Shown piece after piece: positions 1 through 5,897 of a stretch of DNA of 10,383 bases. Numbering within the stretch: the stretch's first letter is position 1; every line of letters begins with the position of its first letter. Source of the DNA: an archaeon (GTDB lineage: Archaea > Asgardarchaeota > Hermodarchaeia > Hermodarchaeales > Hermodarchaeaceae); assembly GCA_016550485.1 (NCBI GenBank), contig JABXGV010000269.1, positions 1 to 10,383 of the forward strand, in the 5' to 3' direction. Below the pieces are notes generated by a model that saw only the letters and a list, made by a program, of their open reading frames with translations, made no database searches and was not told the origin of the DNA. The position numbers and the translations under genes were made by a program.

Positions 1-728
1 CCCTCCGCCCTGTAATAGCGAACTCGCACATAGCAAGCTGGGATATCACCTGTGAATATGTCTTCAGTGGAACCCGCCTCACCAACACCTCTACAATTCA
101 CTACCAGGGACAACAGGTTATCACATTACTCTCCATAGACCACCAAAGCATCAGGGGTGATGTTTCCTGGAATATATCATTGGATGGAGGGATATCTTGG
201 AATTCTTTCACAGAAATATACACATTCAATGTAGACCGAACCTACCAGGATGAAGAACAGGAAATCTACACCGCTTGGTGGATTGACGCTCAAGCTAGGG
301 TGGGCGATTATATTCCCATTGATGGTGATTTACCGGTAACTAACCATCTTGTACGCAGCTCGCCTTTCCTCGTGACAGACGTAATATCGCTAAGGCTGGG
401 TGCCACCAGTTATTCTTGTTGGTGGCTCACAAACGACGATTCCTTGGGTGTATTCGAATCCTTCTACTATGAGCACAGGACAGGCATATTGGTTGCAGCC
501 TACTCAGAGGCGAAGAACGGGCTTGTAGAGTACAAGATGCAGATAGAACTCCAGTCCACAAATCCCCCTCTTCCACAAGAGAGCTTGTTCACCCATCTCC
601 TACTCACCTATGGATCGATTGTATTTTCACTCGCTCTTGCTTCCGTTGCATCCTTTGGTGCATATCTTCTACTCCGAAATTTACGGAAACGGCGTATCAG
701 CCAGTCTCTTCAGCCGAGATTCGAGTAG
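1..728 (+). CDS. C-terminal part of an exported, membrane-anchored protein of unknown function (5' truncated)
   Basis: The reading frame is open from base 3 with no stop up to the TAG at 726-728, so the true start lies left of the window; the TTG at 180 is internal. About 241 residues are visible. Most form a Trp/Tyr/Thr-rich, probably beta-rich extracellular part. It contains 'VGDYIPIDG' and, nearer the end, 'FYYEHRTGIL', a pattern like the 'YY-D-K-TG-[IL]-L' strand seen in many uncharacterised exported archaeal proteins. A hydrophobic span at about 588-675 is followed by the basic stretch RNLRKRR, giving an outside-facing N-terminal part and a short cytoplasmic tail. The next gene follows after 45 bases but has its own TATA-like box. 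No catalytic motif is recognisable. The topology is well supported; the function is unknown. Confidence 0.8.
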   Translation, partial: LRPVIANSHIASWDITCEYVFSGTRLTNTSTIHYQGQQVITLLSIDHQSIRGDVSWNISLDGGISWNSFTEIYTFNVDRTYQDEEQEIYTAWWIDAQARVGDYIPIDGDLPVTNHLVRSSPFLVTDVISLRLGATSYSCWWLTNDDSLGVFESFYYEHRTGILVAAYSEAKNGLVEYKMQIELQSTNPPLPQESLFTHLLLTYGSIVFSLALASVASFGAYLLLRNLRKRRISQSLQPRFE

Positions 729-732
729 AAAC

Positions 733-753
733 CCTTAAAAAGAAACTAAATTC
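733..753 (+). promoter_or_regulatory. Probable archaeal promoter of the toroid surface-protein gene
   Basis: A TATA-like CCTTAAAAAG lies at 733-742, its first base 41 nt before the ATG at 774. An archaeal start site about 25 nt downstream would leave a leader of roughly ten bases, and no Shine-Dalgarno sequence is visible, so translation is probably leaderless or nearly so. The box is followed after six bases by AAATTC (748-753), the same arrangement as before the peptidase gene. Confidence 0.55.
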
Positions 754-773
754 CGCCCGCAAAATGTAGCTCC

Positions 774-3700
774 ATGGAGAAGATAAGCATGCAATACTCA
801 CCCACCCGCTCTAGAGTTAGACTCCTCCTAGTCCTTGGATGCCTAGTCCTACTAATCCTTCCGGTCACCATCGGGGCCTTTCAGCTCTCCCTAGCCCCGG
901 TAGAAACCACCAGTGAACCGACTAGCTTAGACTACACCGCTAAGAGTCTAACAAGATTATCTGAGAACCCTTCAAGTTCTGCTGCTTCCGAGCCGACATC
1001 ACCCTCCATCAAAAGCCAGTCTCCGATTCCATCTACTCCCTTGGGTACCCTACTACTCATCTATGGTGAAAACCTGGGTGGTGGCGCTGGTCAAGATCCC
1101 ACAGAAGGCTTTGAAAGCCTCTTCACGGAGCTAGGCTACTCTACGATTTCCTCCAACATCACAGACTTCGAAGTGACACCAGACGTTGATCTCGTTGTAG
1201 TCTTACCGAGCGTCGGGGCCTACGGTCCCAGCTTTAGTGTCACACTTGAGCAATCCCAGGCACTCATCGATGGAGGACGACCTATACTACTTCTTGGGTA
1301 CTCCCATGAGGTGCTAGACCAGGTGTGGGGCTTTGACCCAGTGAATGCCTTCTTTCCCAGTTATGAAAGTGCCATGTGGACCTCGGTTCCCTCACACCAG
1401 GTATTTACCGCACCTCATTTAGTGCCAGAAAGTAATGGTATGGTATCCGTCTACGAGGACTCGGTAGATTATGATTCCTACAAACTCGTTTCTCTCCCTG
1501 ATCAAGTCAGTGTCCTTGGTCATAACTACTACGGCACGGGTGCTCAGCTCCTCTGGTTCCATGCCCTAGCTAACAATCCACAGATCTATTATTGGGGATT
1601 AGATGCGGCGGGGCGCCTTGACGAAAACGGACGGAACCTCATGGATAATCTGCTCCATTGGATGCTCCGCCTGTCTCTCGGTGACCGGCTTGGGGCTACC
1701 CTCTCCTCTTTGCAGCTCTCCCTTCCCCAAGTAGGAGGATATTGGGGCGTTCAAGGCGCGGGGGGCTTCGCGTATCCATTGGAGCCCTCTATCATGTTTA
1801 CCTATTATGTAGCAGATTTAGTGGAGTCCTTTGGACTGGATGTAAACATCTCCGCCTTTACCCCATGGCTACTAGACGCCTGCTACAACATGTTGGGTTA
1901 CTTTGAAGATCTTACGAGCTCTCAGCGACATGACCGTTGTGTTACAACTGGTATGGCTGTGTTGACCCTGGCTACCTTGGGTCAACTTGGTGAGCTTGAT
2001 TCTACCACGGTGGGTGACTACTTGGCCAGCTGTCAAGACCCGGTTTCAGGGGGATTCTTCACAGAACAAGGCGCCAGTACCACCACGATTCAGGCAACAC
2101 GCTATGCTATAGAGGCTCTTAGCGTTCTTGGTCAGCTTGGGAAAATTGATGGGGGTGCGGTAACAGCCTACATAGCTGCCTGTCAAGAGGTTGATCCCTT
2201 ACACGCTGAATTCGGTGGATTCTATGATTATCCTGGTGCCGGATTTATGGCAGACCTCCCTGCTAGCCTAGAGGCTCTCGAAGCCCTAGACACTCTTGGG
2301 GCGCTATACGCGATTAACCAATCGGCACTCCTTGATTATATTCAGTCCTGTGAGGATCCGGCAGGATCTAATGTGTTCGACACTCGCATTGTGTTTGACA
2401 ATGACGAAAAGGTCCTGGGTACAGGATGTGCCCTTCGCTTGCTTCAGCTACTCGGTGCTACCACCGCCTATGACCTAGCAACTAGTCGCGCCTATCTTCT
2501 CGCTCAACAGTATGCAAATGGAGGCTGGGGACGCGGAGACACAACCCAGGACTTCCATAACTCCCCAGACGAGACAGGATACGCGGTCCTCGGTCTGATA
2601 GTAACAGGAGGTCTGGGCGGGACCTCAAACGCGCTTACTAGCTATCTCGCTAATTGCACAACAGGCTGGGGCGGTGCCACCGAACCCCAATTCTTTGGAG
2701 ACCTCCTCACAGCTTGGCGGATGATCTCTGCCCTGTACCAGTCAGGGGGAATTCCCGGCATCAATAGAACCGCGTTTCTAGCTTATCTTGATAACTGCTG
2801 GCAGAATGTACGCTCCTCACTAAACTGGCACCAACAGCCATCAAGCGTCACCACAGACTCTGATGCCATCACTCCCGACCGGAGCGGCATTGAAAGCAAT
2901 ACCTTCGGACCCCTCTACCACCTTGCCTTTGCGGAACTCATCGAGATATTAGGGCTAGATGATCCACTGTGGCAATCACGACGTGACATTGTCCTTAATG
3001 AAATTGCATCCAGCCAAACCCTAGCGGAGGGCTATCGGGGCATGTTTGGTATCCACCATCTCTACGTAGGCCGGGAAAGTGATTTCACCTTCCGCTTTGA
3101 CGGAACCTGCTGGAGCCTCATCGCCCACGAAAAGCTAGGCGGTGAACCCGCCAACCTTCTGAATTCGACAGCAGCCCTTGAATATCTTCAGAGCTGCCTC
3201 CAAGAGAGTAGTGGAATCCAATATTTCCATGATTCGATACATACAATACCCCTCCCTGTGCGATGGCGTGCAGCGGACGGATATCTTGCTGACACCTGGC
3301 TAGGCCTTCAAGCCTACTCCTACTTGGACCCAACTTTGTCGGGACTAGATGGGGGTAAGCTAGCCACCTATGCTGCCTCCTTTCTTGACAGCCCCTCAAG
3401 CCTCATCACAACCTTCTACGCCACAGACATCCTCTACCTGCTAGCTAAGCTGGGGCTAAACCCCGCGGCCCTTGACCTCATAGACAAGGAGGCCATCAGC
3501 ACCCTATTAGACAACTGTTTGGAGTACAATGGGCTCTTCCAAGACGCCTCACAACCAGAGGGGCGCTGGGTGCCTTACACAACAGACCTTGCCCTCCGAA
3601 TGGCAGTGCATCTCAACCTCCTGATCGACCTTGACGTCAATCCCACACTCAGCCTAACTCCTCTCCTCTATCCAACGGGAACGCTTTGGTGTGGTGACCA

Positions 3701-5792
3701 AGCAACAATAACCGTTACCGTAAATGAAACAAAATGGGGACTGATTCCCGAGACATTCACCATAACGGCTCAGATTTTCAACGAGACTTACACATCCTTT
3801 ACAGGTGCCAGCCCAGAAGGTGAGTGGAGCCTAACTTTAACTGTGCCCTATTCCGCAGCAGCTCTAGGCCCTCAAGATCTAACCCTAACAGTAAGATCTC
3901 CCACCTACCTACCTGGCATAGAAGAACTTCCACAGGTTTGTGAGATTTGGGGAGAGCTTTCAGCCAGCGTCAGCTATTCACCCGGGCTCACGGTTCCTCG
4001 AAGTATTCCCTTAGAGGTAACAGTTTTTGTAACACTTATCGGGGCTAGCGGACCTGAAGGCAGTGTTACTCAAGCCACGGTTACACTCACAAATGAATAC
4101 AACTCCCTTGACTATCCGACAACAGCCCAGGGGCAGGGATACTACATAGGTCAAGTTGAAACTGAAGGGTTGAACCCTGGTCTCTACCAAATCCGAGTAA
4201 ACGCTTCGGCGCCCTATTGTGTCGGGTTCTTAACCACCGATGAAATTAGGATAGTAGTGTACAGTTCGTTCTTCGAACAGGTTGCAGTTACTCCCTCGCT
4301 TCCGATAGTCCAGGAATCAGTAACTATTGACGTTCGATTACATGATGAAAATGGGACCGGACTTGCCGGATACCAAGTCACAATAAACATAACCTCCCCT
4401 AGCTCGTCTCAACCAGTAATCACCCTAAATGAAATCACCAACGCTAGCGGAGTGATTTCCTTCGCTTGGATACCCGAAGAGGCTGGGCAATGGACGCTCG
4501 GTTACTACTTTGCTGGGCAAAATCAGTATGACTGGCGCAGCGTCTATGACACAATTATCGTTGAGCGGCGGTCCCTTACCTGCGTGATGGAGTGGATTTC
4601 ACCCTCAGAGGCCTTCATTGGAAACGAAAGCGAGCTCCAAGTCATAATTACTGATACCCGAAATGGCTCCCTGCTATCAGGGCTCCTAGTCGGCTTCTTT
4701 GAGGGAGAAGACCTGTTGTTCACAACGTACACAGACGAAAATGGGGAAGCCACCTATTCATGGATAACCACAGCGCCCCTGGGATTGCGTCATTACCATG
4801 TCAAAGTGGTGGAATCCGATGTTTACGAGGAATTGATCTCTACAGAATCAACTCTCCTAGTGAGAGAGGTCACAACTACCCATATCACACAATGCACAAC
4901 ACAGATCTTTCTTGGTGAATCAATGAGCATAGCATTAACCGTAACGGCTGGTGAAATCACTACTGTAAACGGAACAGCGTCTCTCTACTGGGATGGCATC
5001 TGGCAACTAGACTTTCCAGTCCTTGAAGGCGTGGGATTGATCCAGTATGTAATTCCATACACAGAATCCCCTGGTGAACACCTCCTCGCCATTCTCTTCG
5101 GTCAACGAGACGACCCCGACATATACACTACAAGCTCTGATTCCGTTCTCATAAGAGCCCTCCAAGTCTACTCTCCAACTATTAGCCTCACCATTACTCC
5201 ATCAGAGGTCACTAACCCCATTGCTACGCCTACTCTCTCTGTGGAAGTCATGCTTACATATCAAAACGACACGAGCACCTATGGGTTATCCGGGCAAATC
5301 ACATTTCAGCTGTTCGCCGCTAATGGGTCCCTTCTCCTCGAAATGACCTTATCCACTGACGCCTCCGGGCTCCTCATCTGGGAAATGGAGACCCCCTCCC
5401 CTGGCTACTACAACCTCGTAGTCGAGTACCCCGGCAGTGTTGGCTTCGCTCCCGCCACAGACTCGGTGACCTTTGTAGTTCGAGGCCTGGACAACCCTAT
5501 CATCGTACCCTCTTCGCTCCTAACCATTGCTTCTCTTGCCCTAATGATAGGGGGCCTCTGCGCTGGAATCATTCTCTTCATGAGGTTTCAGCGACAGGCA
5601 AACCAGATAGCAGGCTCCCTGCTTGGTGGAGGCGGAATATCGAGTTCACAGCGAACACAGGATACGCTACTCTCCCGTACTGAGTTACCAGACCTTGCAC
5701 AGATTGGAAGCGAAGAAGCCACAACTAGCTCAGAGACGTCAGCCGAAGGCGATCCTGAGGACCCAAACCCCTCCTCGGAAAGTGAGGACTAG
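774..5792 (+). CDS. Giant surface protein: GATase-like domain, prenyltransferase-type toroid repeats, Ig-like stalk, C-terminal membrane anchor
   Basis: The 1672-residue product begins with a basic n-region (TRSRVR) and a hydrophobic signal segment (about 16-36). A Ser/Thr/Pro-rich linker runs to about 90. Residues about 92-302 look like a class I glutamine-amidotransferase-like Rossmann domain, but the strand at 170-177 reads PILLLGYS, with no nucleophile Cys, so it is probably non-catalytic. Residues about 310-957 hold ten to eleven alpha-hairpin repeats of the squalene-cyclase/prenyltransferase-beta type, with signatures such as 'YLASCQDPVSGGF' and 'ANGGWGRGD'. Repeat ends fall about every 50 residues, often on Cys (370, 420, 470, 526, 628, 675, 808, 915). 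About six Ig-like beta domains (about 960-1570) follow, with several 'D-E-N-G/D-A-S-G' turns. A membrane span (about 1577-1605) and an acidic cytoplasmic tail end it. There is no thioester motif and no obvious farnesyltransferase zinc site. A binding or scaffold role at the cell surface is inferred. An alternative ATG at 789 would keep the signal segment. Confidence 0.85.
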   Translation: MEKISMQYSPTRSRVRLLLVLGCLVLLILPVTIGAFQLSLAPVETTSEPTSLDYTAKSLTRLSENPSSSAASEPTSPSIKSQSPIPSTPLGTLLLIYGENLGGGAGQDPTEGFESLFTELGYSTISSNITDFEVTPDVDLVVVLPSVGAYGPSFSVTLEQSQALIDGGRPILLLGYSHEVLDQVWGFDPVNAFFPSYESAMWTSVPSHQVFTAPHLVPESNGMVSVYEDSVDYDSYKLVSLPDQVSVLGHNYYGTGAQLLWFHALANNPQIYYWGLDAAGRLDENGRNLMDNLLHWMLRLSLGDRLGATLSSLQLSLPQVGGYWGVQGAGGFAYPLEPSIMFTYYVADLVESFGLDVNISAFTPWLLDACYNMLGYFEDLTSSQRHDRCVTTGMAVLTLATLGQLGELDSTTVGDYLASCQDPVSGGFFTEQGASTTTIQATRYAIEALSVLGQLGKIDGGAVTAYIAACQEVDPLHAEFGGFYDYPGAGFMADLPASLEALEALDTLGALYAINQSALLDYIQSCEDPAGSNVFDTRIVFDNDEKVLGTGCALRLLQLLGATTAYDLATSRAYLLAQQYANGGWGRGDTTQDFHNSPDETGYAVLGLIVTGGLGGTSNALTSYLANCTTGWGGATEPQFFGDLLTAWRMISALYQSGGIPGINRTAFLAYLDNCWQNVRSSLNWHQQPSSVTTDSDAITPDRSGIESNTFGPLYHLAFAELIEILGLDDPLWQSRRDIVLNEIASSQTLAEGYRGMFGIHHLYVGRESDFTFRFDGTCWSLIAHEKLGGEPANLLNSTAALEYLQSCLQESSGIQYFHDSIHTIPLPVRWRAADGYLADTWLGLQAYSYLDPTLSGLDGGKLATYAASFLDSPSSLITTFYATDILYLLAKLGLNPAALDLIDKEAISTLLDNCLEYNGLFQDASQPEGRWVPYTTDLALRMAVHLNLLIDLDVNPTLSLTPLLYPTGTLWCGDQATITVTVNETKWGLIPETFTITAQIFNETYTSFTGASPEGEWSLTLTVPYSAAALGPQDLTLTVRSPTYLPGIEELPQVCEIWGELSASVSYSPGLTVPRSIPLEVTVFVTLIGASGPEGSVTQATVTLTNEYNSLDYPTTAQGQGYYIGQVETEGLNPGLYQIRVNASAPYCVGFLTTDEIRIVVYSSFFEQVAVTPSLPIVQESVTIDVRLHDENGTGLAGYQVTINITSPSSSQPVITLNEITNASGVISFAWIPEEAGQWTLGYYFAGQNQYDWRSVYDTIIVERRSLTCVMEWISPSEAFIGNESELQVIITDTRNGSLLSGLLVGFFEGEDLLFTTYTDENGEATYSWITTAPLGLRHYHVKVVESDVYEELISTESTLLVREVTTTHITQCTTQIFLGESMSIALTVTAGEITTVNGTASLYWDGIWQLDFPVLEGVGLIQYVIPYTESPGEHLLAILFGQRDDPDIYTTSSDSVLIRALQVYSPTISLTITPSEVTNPIATPTLSVEVMLTYQNDTSTYGLSGQITFQLFAANGSLLLEMTLSTDASGLLIWEMETPSPGYYNLVVEYPGSVGFAPATDSVTFVVRGLDNPIIVPSSLLTIASLALMIGGLCAGIILFMRFQRQANQIAGSLLGGGGISSSQRTQDTLLSRTELPDLAQIGSEEATTSSETSAEGDPEDPNPSSESED

Positions 5793-5796
5793 TCAG

Positions 5797-5821
5797 GGTG
5801 TCAGAGAAGGTTCTTGACACC
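5797..5821 (+). terminator. Hairpin just after the toroid gene, possible terminator or 3'-end structure
   Basis: GGTGTCA (5797-5803) and TGACACC (5815-5821) are perfect inverted repeats. Inside them AGA (5805-5807) can pair with TCT (5812-5814), leaving G5804 bulged and an AGGT loop. This makes a ten-pair stem starting four bases after the stop codon. The T-rich run (ATTTCTT, 5841-5847) lies about 20 bases further on, so this is not a classic hairpin-plus-U-tract terminator; an mRNA 3'-end structure is equally possible. Confidence 0.35.
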
Positions 5822-5856
5822 GCCCTTGTCTCGATAACCAGATTTCTTAACCGTAA

Positions 5857-5878
5857 CCTATAAAAACGGACCAAATTC
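5857..5878 (+). promoter_or_regulatory. Probable archaeal promoter of the M28 peptidase gene
   Basis: CCTATAAAAAC at 5857-5867 is a good archaeal TATA box, preceded by CCGTAA, where a TFB recognition element would sit. It starts 41 nt before the ATG at 5898, which predicts a leader of only about ten bases; no Shine-Dalgarno sequence is seen. AAAAA (5862-5866), six bases, then AAATTC (5873-5878) repeats the spacing found before the toroid gene, suggesting the two are expressed together. Confidence 0.6.
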
Positions 5879-5897
5879 GGGCAAATCAACGAAGCCC

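Noticed and set aside
180..182. TTG as the start of the first gene
   Set aside because: The same frame is open with protein-like sequence back to base 3, so the TTG is an internal Leu codon.
764..769. ATG-TAG pair acting as a minimal upstream open frame before the toroid gene
   Set aside because: It lies at the predicted transcript start and probably arises by chance; nothing else supports a regulatory role.
1050..1680. Active class I glutamine amidotransferase
   Set aside because: The nucleophile-elbow position reads LLLGYS with no Cys, and the protein is exported, so only the fold resemblance is kept.
1701..3644. True protein prenyltransferase, squalene cyclase, or thioester (complement-type) domain
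   Set aside because: No clear Asp-Cys-His zinc site, no DxDD-type cyclase motif and no CxEQ thioester were seen; the protein is exported.
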